A stretch of 64,000 nt of DNA from DASYTH01 sp035762905. Its GTDB lineage: Bacteria; Actinomycetota; Actinomycetes; Mycobacteriales; Pseudonocardiaceae. Location of the stretch: NCBI RefSeq assembly GCF_035762905.1, contig NZ_DASUCC010000034.1, positions 62,001 to 126,000 of the forward strand. Reading direction: 5' to 3'. Of this stretch, positions 52,316 to 61,232 are shown one piece after another. Numbering within the stretch: the first letter of the stretch is position 1; every line of letters begins with the position of its first letter. A program made the translations under genes and the position numbers. The notes below the pieces were generated by a model, which did not search any database, had not been told where the DNA came from, and saw nothing but the letters and a program-made list of their open reading frames with translations.

Positions 52316-53313
52316 CGATGATCGAGTACCGGCCGGAGCCCGGCGAGTTCGCCTGGACCTTCGGCGGCGCGGCGCCGGTGCGCAACGTCAAGCCGGGCGA
52401 CGTGATCTCGCTGTGGACCGAGGACTGCTTCGCCGGAAAGGTGCGCACCGAACGGGATCTGGCCTCCCAGGTGTGCGAGTTCCCGTTCCTCAACCCGCAG
52501 ACCGGACCGTTCTATGTGGACGGTGCGAAACCGGGGGACACGCTGGCGGTGCACTTCGTGTCCATCGAGCCGGCCGCTCCGGTCGGCGCGGCCACCACGC
52601 TGCCGTTCTTCGGCGCGCTCACCTCGGACGCCTACACCGCCACCCTGCAGGACCCGTTGCCCGAGCTGGTCTGGATCTACGAGTTGGACAACGCCGCGCG
52701 CACCGTCACCTACCGCGCCAAGAGCTCGGACCTGACGCTGCGGCTTCCGATGGATCCGATGCACGGCACGGTCGGCGTGGCCCCGGCGTCGTTCGAGGCG
52801 CGGTCGGCCCTGGTGCCCGACTCGCACGGCGGCAACCTGGACACCCCGGAGATGCGCGCAGGCGTCACGGCCTACTTCGGCGTCAATGTCGAGGGCGCCT
52901 TGTTCTCGCTCGGCGACGGCCATGCCCGGCAGGGTGAGGGCGAGGCGTGCGGCACCGGCGTCGAGGTCGCGATGAACACGGTGCTGATCGTCGACCTTAT
53001 TCCCGGTGTCGCGACGCCCTGGCCCCGCCTGGAATCCGACACCCACCTGATGTCCATCGGTGCCGCCCGCCCGCTGGAGAACGCCTACCGGGTGGCCCAG
53101 GTCGACATGATCGGGTGGCTGTCCGAGTTGTACGGCATCGACCGCATGGACGCCTACCAGATCGTCGCCCAGGCCGCCCTCACCCCGGTGGCCCAGGTCT
53201 GCAACCCGATCTACACCGTCACCAGCAAGATAGCGAAGTCGCTGCTTCCCAACGCCTCCGCCTACCGCGGCAGTCACGCCCGGCTCCGCGAACAGGCCCG
53301 CACCGCGACCTGA
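52312..53313 (+). CDS. acetamidase/formamidase
   Basis: 333 residues; hydrolyses short amides to ammonia and acid with metal help. Seen: PVRNVKPGDVISLWTEDCF, VHFVSIEP, MDPMHGTVGVAP, and GVNVEGALFSLGDGHARQGEGE, the conserved FmdA_AmdA core with His and Asp residues. Coupled to the permease. A hairpin follows the stop. Confidence 0.92.
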   Translation: MTMIEYRPEPGEFAWTFGGAAPVRNVKPGDVISLWTEDCFAGKVRTERDLASQVCEFPFLNPQTGPFYVDGAKPGDTLAVHFVSIEPAAPVGAATTLPFFGALTSDAYTATLQDPLPELVWIYELDNAARTVTYRAKSSDLTLRLPMDPMHGTVGVAPASFEARSALVPDSHGGNLDTPEMRAGVTAYFGVNVEGALFSLGDGHARQGEGEACGTGVEVAMNTVLIVDLIPGVATPWPRLESDTHLMSIGAARPLENAYRVAQVDMIGWLSELYGIDRMDAYQIVAQAALTPVAQVCNPIYTVTSKIAKSLLPNASAYRGSHARLREQARTAT

Positions 53314-53347
53314 TCGCCCATCGGCCCGGCCTGCCTGACCGTTCGCC

Positions 53348-53380
53348 GCCGGCCGACGGCCATTTCCCGGCCGGGCCGGC
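53348..53380 (+). terminator. hairpin after formamidase
   Basis: Two stacked helices, GCCGGCC and CGGCC paired with GGCCG and GGCCGGC, with a GA bulge and the loop ATTTCCC; 34 bases after the stop. Confidence 0.55.
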
Positions 53381-53621
53381 GCCGTTCACGCAACGGTTTC
53401 TCCTCGGTGCTCCGGTGGCGTTGTTCGGAGTGTCGCTACCCTTTCAGGCGATTGGCTGCGCCATTTGCGCGACCGTTCCCAGCGGAACGCACTACGGCTG
53501 GCGTGTGCTGAACACACGCCCCTGCTCCTGGTGCCACCAATCGTAATTCGCGGTTACGATGGGATGAATCCCGACCATTAAAGGTTTAGGATCCGGCCCA
53601 TGGGGGAATGCACTGGTCGCT
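53381..53621. other. intergenic region without recognised gene
   Basis: 241 bases with lower G+C than their surroundings (TAATTCGCGGTTACG, CATTAAAGGTTTAGGATCC). No ORF of note, tRNA or operator recognised; probably holds the promoter of the small gene at 53622. Confidence 0.5.
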
Positions 53622-53966
53622 ATGAACGTTGATCATGGGATAGCGGAACTGCGGACCCGCGGGTTCGTGTTTCAGGCCGTGCCGGACGATACCGGTGAAG
53701 TGTGTGTGATCGTGGGCACATTCGGTTGGCCGGACTGCTACGACCGGCTGCACATCTGGGGTGAGGACGAGGCGGTCGCCGCCCGGATGGTGCCCGGTCA
53801 GCGGCACGGTGCCGACGACGTGGTGTGGGCATACGAGGACGACGCGGTCGGCGCGATCCGCGCATTGCTCGACCTGCCCCCGCCGGACGAGCGCGGTGCC
53901 CCGCGGCTGGCCAGACGTGCCCCCGCCAGCCTGTGGCTGCCGCAGTACCGCCTCTCCGGAATTTAG
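53622..53966 (+). CDS. hypothetical protein, 114 residues
   Basis: Unrecognised. Seen: small, acidic middle (DDVVWAYEDDAVGAIRALL), Trp and Tyr scattered, and a C-terminus SLWLPQYRLSGI. The last eight codons lie in a 24-base unit that is repeated immediately after the stop (53966-53989), so the present C-terminus seems to have been set by that repeat. Start ATG 53622. Confidence 0.5.
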   Translation: MNVDHGIAELRTRGFVFQAVPDDTGEVCVIVGTFGWPDCYDRLHIWGEDEAVAARMVPGQRHGADDVVWAYEDDAVGAIRALLDLPPPDERGAPRLARRAPASLWLPQYRLSGI

Positions 53967-53989
53967 CAGTACCACCGCTCCGGGATTAA
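53942..53989. repeat. 24-base tandem duplication across a stop codon
   Basis: Units at 53942-53965 and 53966-53989, GCAGTACC-led, agree at 20 of 24 positions. The first contains most of the TAG stop of the upstream gene; the second is non-coding. Confidence 0.6.
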
Positions 53990-54080
53990 CTGCTGTTGTT
54001 GGGTTCCAGCAGGTGGTGCGGTTGGCGGGTTGGTTGTGGCTGGGTTGCGTCACGGTGCCCCTGAGGTTGCGTCGGGTGGG
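53951..54080. repeat. dispersed intergenic repeat, copy B
   Basis: Shares CGCCTCTCCGGAATT, GGCTGGGTTGCGT (54038-54050) and a CCCCTGAGGTTGCG block (from 54058) in the same order and nearly the same spacing with 5633-5740. Confidence 0.5.
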
Positions 54081-54250
54081 CCGAGACTTTCTCAGTGATC
54101 AACTGTGCGGCAGGCCCTAGACCGCGCCTGGCCCGGAAGGCTATGGTGCTAGGAGCGGAATGTTGCGGCGCACAACAAACCGGTTTCGTTGCGGGAGAAC
54201 GCAACCGAGCAGGTGCCAGCGGCGGGAAGGTCGCCAGCTGCTGGCCAAGA
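54081..54250. other. intergenic, no gene recognised
   Basis: Between the repeat and the terminator of the nucleoside hydrolase gene. Contains no ORF with good coding bias on either strand and no RNA gene that I could recognise. Confidence 0.4.
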
Positions 54251-54303
54251 CCGGGCCCGTGTGCCGGCAACGCGCTCCCTATCTCACCGGCACGCGGGCC
54301 CGG
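54251..54303 (-). terminator. hairpin terminator of the nucleoside hydrolase gene
   Basis: Seventeen-base arms (54251-54267 and 54287-54303, CCGGGCCCGTGTGCCGG with one G-U wobble) around a 19-base loop, six bases beyond the stop at 54309. Confidence 0.65.
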
Positions 54304-54308
54304 CCCGA

Positions 54309-55262
54309 TCAGCCGGCCAGCCGGGCCAGCAGGAACTCCCGCACCTCGTCGACGTCGGTTTCCACCGCGATCTCCAGTGACCGGGCCAGCTTCGAGCCGA
54401 ACGTGGCGATGATCTCCGGTTCCCGCCGGTCCACCACCAGCGCGCCGCGGCTCGGGCCGAACGCGCAGTCCACCTCGACCGGATAGGTCCTGGTGCGCAG
54501 CAATCCCGGCCGGATCGCCTCGGCGACCGCGATCGCGTCGTGCAGGATCGTGCATTCCTTGCCGAAGAACGCGGTGTAGTGCGCCACGTAGTCGGCGGTG
54601 AGCCCGACCAGCGTCTCGCCGAGCGGTCCGGCGGCGGCCAGCCGGTCCAGCCACGGCCGCTCGACCATGCACTGGAAGGTCAGGTCGATCGGCACCAGCA
54701 CGGTCGGCACCCGCTCCTCGACCAGCACCCGGTGTGCGGCCTCGGGATCACTCCACAGGTTGAACTCGGCCCGCGCCGTGGTGTTCCCGCCGGACACCGC
54801 GCCGCCCATCACCACCAGCCGCTCGATCTTGCCGCGTAGGCCCGGATGGGCGGCGAGCAGCAGCGCGACGTTGGTCAGCGGTCCGATCGGGACGATCGTC
54901 ACCGGTTCGGTGGCCGCCCGCAGCAGCCGCGCCATCAACTCGACCGCGTCCGCCTCGACCGGTGCGGCCCCGCCGGACGGCAGCAGGTGCGCGCGCCCGG
55001 ACAGGCCGTCGCTGCCGTGCACCAGTTCCGCCTCGTGCACCTGCGGATACACCAGCGGCCGCTCGGCGCCCATGGCCACCGGGACGTCCGTGCGCCCGCA
55101 CAGCGCGAGCACCCGCAGGGCGTTGCGGGTCGTGGTCTCCAGGGACGCGTTGCCGAACACCGTGGTCACCGCGAGCAGGTCGATTTCGGGGCTGGCGCAG
55201 GCCAGCGCGAGCGCGAACGCGTCGTCCACCCCGGGGTCGGTATCGATGATCAGCGACGTCAT
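54309..55262 (-). CDS. inosine-uridine type nucleoside hydrolase
   Basis: 317 residues; releases ribose from nucleosides using Ca2+. Seen: N-terminal DTDPGVDDAFAL with the metal-binding Asp cluster, FGNASLETTTRNA, and PIGPLTNVALLLA. ATG 55262, divergent from the acyltransferase at 55299. Substrate range (purine or pyrimidine, or uridine type) not decided. Confidence 0.9.
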   Translation of the reverse strand: MTSLIIDTDPGVDDAFALALACASPEIDLLAVTTVFGNASLETTTRNALRVLALCGRTDVPVAMGAERPLVYPQVHEAELVHGSDGLSGRAHLLPSGGAAPVEADAVELMARLLRAATEPVTIVPIGPLTNVALLLAAHPGLRGKIERLVVMGGAVSGGNTTARAEFNLWSDPEAAHRVLVEERVPTVLVPIDLTFQCMVERPWLDRLAAAGPLGETLVGLTADYVAHYTAFFGKECTILHDAIAVAEAIRPGLLRTRTYPVEVDCAFGPSRGALVVDRREPEIIATFGSKLARSLEIAVETDVDEVREFLLARLAG

Positions 55263-55285
55263 GTGGCGCACGTTAGCGGCTGGGC

Positions 55286-55291
55286 TACCGT
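55286..55291 (+). promoter_or_regulatory. -10-like box, leaderless start
   Basis: TACCGT, seven bases before ATG 55299. Confidence 0.4.
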
Positions 55292-55298
55292 CTCGGGC

Positions 55299-56057
55299 AT
55301 GACCACGATGTGGGGCTCGCCGCTGACCGACCGCTGGCGCCGCTCGCGCTGGTCGCGACGGGACCCCGAACAGGCCAGGTTCCTCACGCTGGCCTCGCTG
55401 CGCTGGGTGATCCGCAACCGCGCCTGGCGCCCCTGGTACCTGGTGCGCTACTGGCGGCTGCTGCGTTTCCGGCTGGCCAACCCGCACATCGTGCTGCGCG
55501 GCATGGTGTTCCTCGGCAAGGACGTGGAGATCCATTGCCGGCCCGGTTACGGGCGGATGGAGATCGGCCGCTGGGTGCACATCGGCGACGGCAACGCGAT
55601 CCGCTGTCACGAGGGCTCGCTGCGGATCGGCGACAAGGCGGTGTTCGGCCGGCAGAACGTGATCAACTGCTACCTGGACATCGAACTCGGCGACGCCGCG
55701 CTGGTGGCCGACTGGGTCTACATCTGCGACTTCGACCACGTGATCTCCGACATCCACGTGCCGATCAAGGACCAGGGCATCGTCAAGGCGCCGGTGCGGA
55801 TCGGCCCGGACACCTGGCTGGGCACCAAGGTCTCGGTGCTGCGCGGCTCCCGGATCGGCCGCGGCGCGGTGATCGGCGCGCATGCCATCGTGCGCGGCGA
55901 CATTCCGGACTACGGCATCGCGGTCGGTGCGCCGGCCCGGGTGGTGCGGGACCGGCTGGCCGACTACGAGGCCGATGCCGAACGCCGGGCGGCCATCGCC
56001 GACATGGCCAGGAAAGCGGGCGATGCCCTGGAACGGACGCTGGAGGACCAGCGTTAG
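55299..56057 (+). CDS. left-handed beta-helix acyltransferase
   Basis: 252 residues. Seen: N-terminal basic/aromatic region (RNRAWRPWYLVRYWRLLRFRL), then hexapeptide repeats including IGRWVHIGDGNAI, LRIGDKAVFGRQNVI and a late IGRGAVIGAHAIVRGDIPDYGIAVG. Resembles maltose/galactoside-type O-acetyltransferases of envelope polysaccharides. Acceptor unknown. ATG with TACCGT seven bases upstream. Confidence 0.85.
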   Translation: MTTMWGSPLTDRWRRSRWSRRDPEQARFLTLASLRWVIRNRAWRPWYLVRYWRLLRFRLANPHIVLRGMVFLGKDVEIHCRPGYGRMEIGRWVHIGDGNAIRCHEGSLRIGDKAVFGRQNVINCYLDIELGDAALVADWVYICDFDHVISDIHVPIKDQGIVKAPVRIGPDTWLGTKVSVLRGSRIGRGAVIGAHAIVRGDIPDYGIAVGAPARVVRDRLADYEADAERRAAIADMARKAGDALERTLEDQR

Positions 56058-56118
56058 CCGGGTTCATCGCCCATTCGCCCGATTGCGGTGAAGTGGTTGC
56101 CGCGGCGATGCTTTGTCG

Positions 56119-56730
56119 ATGGTGGTGCTTGCGCAACCGGCCGCCGACGTCTGGTTCTTCGGCCGGGTGGACGCCGATGTGTTCGCGGCCTGGGGCGAGG
56201 CGATGGGGGCGGCCTGCACCTTTCTGGCCGTCGTCGTGGCCTTGGGGATCGCGCTGCGCGACGGCCGGTACCGGGATGCCGAACGCCGGGACAACGAGAT
56301 CGCGCACGCCCGGCTGGTGTGCGGATTTCGGGAGTCCGACCCGCCGCGGCTGGTGATCGGATACACGAACCACGGCACCGGCCCGATTACCAGCGTGCGA
56401 CTGGTCGACGTGGTCGGGCGGTTCGGCGAGATCGCCTCGGTGGGCTGGTCGATCGGCGGCTCGAGCGAGCCGTACGTGCTCGCCGCCATCCGACCCGGGC
56501 AGACCGTGACCACGCCGCCGATCACCGTCGCCTGGCCGGACGGCTGCCAGGTCGACGAGAAGGCGGCGCTGTACTACCCCACGATCCTCTTCGTCGACGG
56601 AAACGGTCGCTGGTGGGAGCGCCGGGCCTACGACCAGCCGCGCCGCCTGTTCAGCTCACCCGCGCCGGTCGCGCGCCTTCCGGTCCGCACCACCCCGGAA
56701 CGCGACGACAGCCTGACCCGGCTGCACTGA
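56119..56730 (+). CDS. hypothetical protein with one membrane anchor
   Basis: 203 residues. Seen: hydrophobic segment near residues 28-48 (GAACTFLAVVVALGIALR), then a beta-rich domain with GYTNHGTGPITSVRLVD and a Trp-rich end (GRWWERRAYDQPRR). ATG 56119; TTG 56113 also possible. No family assigned. Converges with the glycosyltransferase. Confidence 0.6.
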   Translation: MVVLAQPAADVWFFGRVDADVFAAWGEAMGAACTFLAVVVALGIALRDGRYRDAERRDNEIAHARLVCGFRESDPPRLVIGYTNHGTGPITSVRLVDVVGRFGEIASVGWSIGGSSEPYVLAAIRPGQTVTTPPITVAWPDGCQVDEKAALYYPTILFVDGNGRWWERRAYDQPRRLFSSPAPVARLPVRTTPERDDSLTRLH

Positions 56731-56739
56731 CCGGCGCGC

Positions 56740-57993
56740 TCAGGCGGTGAACGCGTTGCCGGAGGCGATCTTCGGGCGACCCAGCGGCGGGACGTCGCGG
56801 ATCTCGGTGCGCCGGTAGACCTCCGCGGTGGCCGCGGCGATCTTGTTCCAGTCGAAGTCCTCGGCCAGCCGGGCTTTGGCGCGGCGGGCGCGCCGGTCGG
56901 CGGCCACCGGGTCGTCCAGCACCGCGCGCACGCAGCCGGCCAGCCCGGCCAGGTCGCCGGGCGCGAAGGACAGTCCGGTCTCGCCGTCGATCACCACCTC
57001 GCCGAGCCCGCCGGTGGCGGCGGCGACCAGCGGCGCGCCGGCCGCGGCGGCCTCCAGCGCCACGATCCCGAACGGCTCGTACCGGCTGGGCAGCACCACC
57101 ACGTCGGCCGCGGCCAGGCAGGCCACCAGTTCCTTGTCGGGCAGGTGCCCGGCGAACCGGACCGAGCGCGCCACCCGGTGCTTGCGGGCCAGGTTGGCCA
57201 GCGGCGGTCCCTGCCGGCCGCGCCCGGCCACCACCAGCCGGGTGCCCGGGTGGGTGCGCCGGATCCGGGGCAGTGCGGTGATCAGGTCGTGCACCCCCTT
57301 CTCCCACTCCAGCCGGCCGAAGAACACGATCAGCGGCTCGCCGCGCGGACTGAACCGCTTGCGGGTCTGCCGCACCGCCTCGGCCGGCACCCGCCAGCCG
57401 CGCGGCTCGATCCCGTTGTGGATCACCGCGATGCCCTCGGCGTCCACCTCGAACAGGAGCGCCGCCTCGGTACGCATCGCCGCCGAGCAGGTGATCAGCG
57501 CGTCCGCCCGGTTCGCCAGCCACCACTCGACCGAGTGGATCTGCTGGTTCAGCGGCTGGGACAGCCAACCGCTGTGCCGGCCCGCTTCGGTGGCGTGGAA
57601 CGTCGCCACCAGCGGCACCCCGGCCTGCTCGGCCAGCGCGATGGCCGGGTGCGTGACCAGCCAGTCGTGCGCGTGCACCACGTCCGGCCGCCAGCGGCGC
57701 AGCAGCCCGAGCCCGGCCCGGACCATCGCGTGCCCCATCGCCAGCGTCCAGGCCACCAGGTCCTTCTCGAACACCAGGTGGGTCGGGTCCTCGGCCACCC
57801 GGATCAGCCGCACGCCCTCGTGCACACTGCGCGCGGTGGGGTGGGTCAGCGCGTCGGTTCCGGCCTCGTGCCGGCACAGCACGACCACCTCGTGGCCCTG
57901 CTCGGCCAGGTGCTTGGCCAGTGCGTGCACGTGCCGGCCGAGCCCGCCGACCACGACCGGCGGGTACTCCCAGGACAGCATCAGGACGCGCAT
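56740..57993 (-). CDS. GT4 glycosyltransferase (Rv3032/GlgM-like)
   Basis: 417 residues, GT-B fold. Seen: LSWEYPPVVVGGLGRHVHAL, HAHDWLVTHPAIALA, FFGRLEWEKGVHDLI and PSRYEPFGIVALEA with the EX7E pair. Known homologue Rv3032 is an alpha-1,4-glucosyltransferase for methylglucose lipopolysaccharide or glycogen-like glucan. Overlaps the GH57 gene by 13 bases, so both act on one product; synteny with the mycobacterial locus is inferred from gene order. Confidence 0.85.
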   Translation of the reverse strand: MRVLMLSWEYPPVVVGGLGRHVHALAKHLAEQGHEVVVLCRHEAGTDALTHPTARSVHEGVRLIRVAEDPTHLVFEKDLVAWTLAMGHAMVRAGLGLLRRWRPDVVHAHDWLVTHPAIALAEQAGVPLVATFHATEAGRHSGWLSQPLNQQIHSVEWWLANRADALITCSAAMRTEAALLFEVDAEGIAVIHNGIEPRGWRVPAEAVRQTRKRFSPRGEPLIVFFGRLEWEKGVHDLITALPRIRRTHPGTRLVVAGRGRQGPPLANLARKHRVARSVRFAGHLPDKELVACLAAADVVVLPSRYEPFGIVALEAAAAGAPLVAAATGGLGEVVIDGETGLSFAPGDLAGLAGCVRAVLDDPVAADRRARRAKARLAEDFDWNKIAAATAEVYRRTEIRDVPPLGRPKIASGNAFTA

Positions 57994-59522
57994 GATGTGA
58001 GGGATCCTCGCACCAGGGTGCGCAGGCCCCGTGCGTCGAGGTGCCCGAACAGCCCGTCCCGGGCGCGCAGCCGCTCGGCCCGCCGCGCCGCCGCGTCCCG
58101 CTGTCCGGTCCGGATCAGCCCGGCCAGCTCGCTGAACGCGGCGCCGTGCTGGGCCGCCCGGCGGCGCGCGTAGTCGGCCGCGGAGTCCTTGGTGACCATG
58201 AACGCCCAGTCGCTGGACAGCGCCAGCAGCGCCTCCCGGACGGCCTGGTCCAGCGCCGGATCCCGGGCGGCGCCGGCCATCGGCAGGGCGAGCAGCTCGT
58301 CCTGCACGGCGGCGCCGGCGGCCACCAGGTCGGCGACCTGCTCGCCGTCCCACACCCGCCAGTCCTTGCCCGAGCCCCAGGACGAGGCCGGCAGGTCCAC
58401 CGGCTTGCCACGATGCCCGGCGGCCAGTGCCCCGCGCAGCGTGGTCACCCGCACCCCGGCGGCCGGCAGGGCCCGCAGCACGGTCTCCAGCCAGGCCGGG
58501 CCCTCGTGCCACCAGTGCCCGAACAGCTCGGTGTCGTAGGCGGCCACGACCAGTGCCGGGCCGCCGTGCCGGGCCCGCAGTGCGGTCAGCCTGGCCACCA
58601 CGGTGTCGACGAAATCGTTGGCGTGCCGGCGAACCGCGGCCGCGGCAAGCTCCGGATCGTAGGGCTGCTTGGCCTCCGGCGGCACGTGCCGGCCGGTGAC
58701 CCGGGCCGGCTTGAGGCCGGACGGGTGGTCGAAGGTGTGGAAGTCGCGGTACGCGGCGTGTCCCGGGTAGCCGGCCTTCGGCGACCAAACCCGGTAGGTC
58801 ACCTCGAGATCGCGGCCGAAGCACACCACGTCCGACGTGCCGACCGGTCGCGGCGCGTGCGTGTCGCCGCGCAGCGCCGGACCGTCCACCAGGAACCGGC
58901 GCACGCCGACGCGCTGGTAGTCGTGCTCCATCCCTTGCGCGAAGCCGCATTCCGGTGCCCAGATGCCCACCGGCCGGTGCCCGGTGCGGATCTCGGTGTC
59001 GGAAAGCCCGGTGCGCAGGGCGAAATCCCGCACCGGCGGGCGCAGCAGCGGCTGGAACGGGTGGGTGGCCGGACCGCCGAGCAGCTCCACCACCCCGGCG
59101 TCCACCAACGGTCGCAGTACCGGGGAGAACCCGTGCCGCCAGCGGGACTCGAACTCCCGGATGGCCCACTCGGCGGTGCGGTACTCGCTCGCGGCCAGCG
59201 CCTTGAGCAGTTCGTCACCGCCCCGCCAGCGCCCGGCGGCGTACTGCGCGCGCAGCTGCCAGGTGCCCAGCCAGTCGTGAAACCCGCGCAGCGCATAGGG
59301 ATCGTCCAGCTGCGCGGCGAGCACCGGGGTGACCCCGATGGTCAGCACGTCCCGGCTGCCCTCCGCGGCGAACCGGCGCAGCAGGTCCACCACCGGCAGG
59401 TAGGAGTGCGCCCAGGCCTGGTAGAGCCATTCCTCGCCGACCGGCCACGAGCCGTGGTGCGGCAGCCAGGGCAGATGGCTGTGCAGCACCAGGCAGAACG
59501 ACCCGACCGGCGCCGGGCTCAC
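57981..59522 (-). CDS. GH57 1,4-alpha-glucan branching enzyme
   Basis: 513 residues. Seen: LVLHSHLPWLPHHGSWPVGEEW opening with the catalytic-domain His, nucleophile Glu in GIWAPECGFAQGM near residue 188 and acid/base Asp in AAYDTELFGHWW near 333. Known members branch alpha-1,4 glucan; Rv3031 is the mycobacterial counterpart. Linked by GTGA (59519-59522) to the methyltransferase before it and overlapping the GT4 gene after it. A second branching enzyme next to GH13 GlgB elsewhere in the window. Confidence 0.9.
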   Translation of the reverse strand: MSPAPVGSFCLVLHSHLPWLPHHGSWPVGEEWLYQAWAHSYLPVVDLLRRFAAEGSRDVLTIGVTPVLAAQLDDPYALRGFHDWLGTWQLRAQYAAGRWRGGDELLKALAASEYRTAEWAIREFESRWRHGFSPVLRPLVDAGVVELLGGPATHPFQPLLRPPVRDFALRTGLSDTEIRTGHRPVGIWAPECGFAQGMEHDYQRVGVRRFLVDGPALRGDTHAPRPVGTSDVVCFGRDLEVTYRVWSPKAGYPGHAAYRDFHTFDHPSGLKPARVTGRHVPPEAKQPYDPELAAAAVRRHANDFVDTVVARLTALRARHGGPALVVAAYDTELFGHWWHEGPAWLETVLRALPAAGVRVTTLRGALAAGHRGKPVDLPASSWGSGKDWRVWDGEQVADLVAAGAAVQDELLALPMAGAARDPALDQAVREALLALSSDWAFMVTKDSAADYARRRAAQHGAAFSELAGLIRTGQRDAAARRAERLRARDGLFGHLDARGLRTLVRGSLTSCAS

Positions 59523-60268
59523 CGGACCGCCACGGCGAGCAGGTCCAGGCTGGCGGCCAACTCCGTGGTGCCGACCACGAAGTCGTCGGTGGTCACCGAG
59601 GTCACCGCCTCCAGCAGTGCCGGCGGCCACGCTCCGCCGCCGACCGCGACCGCCACCTGGGCGGCGATGATCGACCCGCCGAGCCGTGTGTCCAGCGCCC
59701 GCAGCCGGGGTCCGTGCCGCACGCCGGCCAGCAGCTCGACCGTGAACCCGGCTTCGGCCAGCAGCCCGGCCAGCTCGTCCGGGTCCAACTCCCTGGTGTG
59801 GAACGGGTTCAGCGGCGTGTCCCGGCCTGGCGAGAAGGTCAGCCGGTTCGGCGTGGTGACCAGCAGCCGCCCGCCCGGCCGCAGCACCCGGTGGCACTCG
59901 GCCAGAAAACCCCGCTGGTCCCACAGATGCTCGATCACCTGAAGATTCGCCACGACGTCCACAGTGGACGACCGGACCGGAAGTCGGGCCAGGTTCCCGC
60001 GCACCGCGCGCACCGCCGGGTAGGCCAGCCCGACGTGCCGCACGGTCGGCTGGTCGTAGTCCATTCCGCACACCAGCCGGGCGGTCCGGGCCAGCAGGTC
60101 GGCCCCGTACCCCTCGCCGCACCCCGCCTCGAGCACCACGGCCCCGGCGCAGTACGGCGCCAGCGCCGCATACGCCGCCTCGTGCCGCCGGAACCAGTAG
60201 TTCTCCTCGGGCACCCCGGGCACGGTTCGCTCGCCGGTGAGCGGCAGCGCCTCGACCTGATCAGTCAC
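59519..60268 (-). CDS. SAM-dependent methyltransferase (Rv3030-like)
   Basis: 249 residues. Seen: LTGERTVPGVPEENYWFRRHEAAY at the N-terminus, SAM motif LEAGCGEGYGADLLA near residue 48, DYDQPTVRHVG, and VIEHLWDQRGFLAECHRVLRPGG. Proposed to methylate sugar units of a polymethylated polysaccharide because of its place beside GT4 and GH57 genes; this is inference. GTG 60268. Confidence 0.8.
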   Translation of the reverse strand: MTDQVEALPLTGERTVPGVPEENYWFRRHEAAYAALAPYCAGAVVLEAGCGEGYGADLLARTARLVCGMDYDQPTVRHVGLAYPAVRAVRGNLARLPVRSSTVDVVANLQVIEHLWDQRGFLAECHRVLRPGGRLLVTTPNRLTFSPGRDTPLNPFHTRELDPDELAGLLAEAGFTVELLAGVRHGPRLRALDTRLGGSIIAAQVAVAVGGGAWPPALLEAVTSVTTDDFVVGTTELAASLDLLAVAVR

Positions 60269-60423
60269 GGACCAGCACGGTAACCGATCCCGGACGACGG
60301 CTAACCTGTGTGTCAATCGGGTGAGCACGATCACGATGGCCCGCGCGGTTTCGCGGGTACCCCTATGCTACTCGCAAGTAACATGTGCCGGAGGCTCGCG
60401 AGCCGGGAGGTCGGAGCAGAGCA

Positions 60424-61209
60424 ATGCCAAACATCGTTGTCCTGGTGAAGCAGGTGCCGGACACCTACTCGGAGCGCAAGCTGACCGAAGGTGACCACAC
60501 CCTGGACCGTGACTCCGCCGACGCGGTGCTCGACGAGATCAACGAGCGGGCCGTCGAGGAGGCCCTGCTGCTCAAGGAGGCGCAGGGCGGCGAGGTCACC
60601 GCGCTCAGCGTGGGCCCGGAGCGGGCGGCCGAGGCGATCCGCAAGGCCCTTTCCATGGGCGCGGACAAGGCCGTGCACGTGTCCGACCCGGCCCTGCACG
60701 GCGCCGACGTGGTGCAGACCGCCAAGGTGATCGCCGCCGCCATCGGCCGCATCGACGGCGTCGACCTGGTGATCGCCGGCAACGAGGCCAGCGACGGCGG
60801 CGGCGGTGCCGTGCCGGCGATCCTGGCCGAGCTGCTCGGCTACCCGCAGCTCACGCACGCCCGCAAGGTCGAGGTGGACGGCGGCACCGTGCGGGTCGAC
60901 CGGGAGACCGACGACGGCATCATCCACCTGGAGGCCGGGCTGCCGGCCGTGATCAGCGTGGGCGAGAAGATCAACGAGCCGCGGTACCCGTCGTTCAAGG
61001 GCATCATGGCGGCCAAGAAGAAGCCGGTCGAGACGCTGACCGTGGCGGATCTCGGCATCGACGCGGGCGAGGTCGGGCTGGCCAACGCGTGGTCGGCCGT
61101 GGTGGAGGCGGCGCCCAAGCCGCCGCGCTCCGCCGGGCAGCGCGTCACCGACGAGGGTGACGGTGGCGCGGCGATCGCCGCGTACCTGGTGTCCCAGAAG
61201 CTGATCTGA
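60424..61209 (+). CDS. etfB: electron transfer flavoprotein beta subunit
   Basis: 261 residues; carries AMP and supports FAD binding in the heterodimer that moves electrons from acyl-CoA dehydrogenases to quinone. Seen: IVVLVKQVPDTYSERKL start, NEINERAVEEAL-like region (DEINERAVEEALLLKE), AGNEASDGGGGAVP and RVDRETDDGI. Good ribosome site. Followed 23 bases later by etfA. Corresponds in order to Rv3029c. Confidence 0.95.
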   Translation: MPNIVVLVKQVPDTYSERKLTEGDHTLDRDSADAVLDEINERAVEEALLLKEAQGGEVTALSVGPERAAEAIRKALSMGADKAVHVSDPALHGADVVQTAKVIAAAIGRIDGVDLVIAGNEASDGGGGAVPAILAELLGYPQLTHARKVEVDGGTVRVDRETDDGIIHLEAGLPAVISVGEKINEPRYPSFKGIMAAKKKPVETLTVADLGIDAGEVGLANAWSAVVEAAPKPPRSAGQRVTDEGDGGAAIAAYLVSQKLI

Positions 61210-61232
61210 ACGGCAAGGGGAGTAGTCAGAAG

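Noticed and set aside
53314..53621. tRNA or small RNA gene in the lower-G+C gap
   Set aside because: No cloverleaf or conserved loop sequence recognised; only a terminator-like hairpin at 53348-53380.
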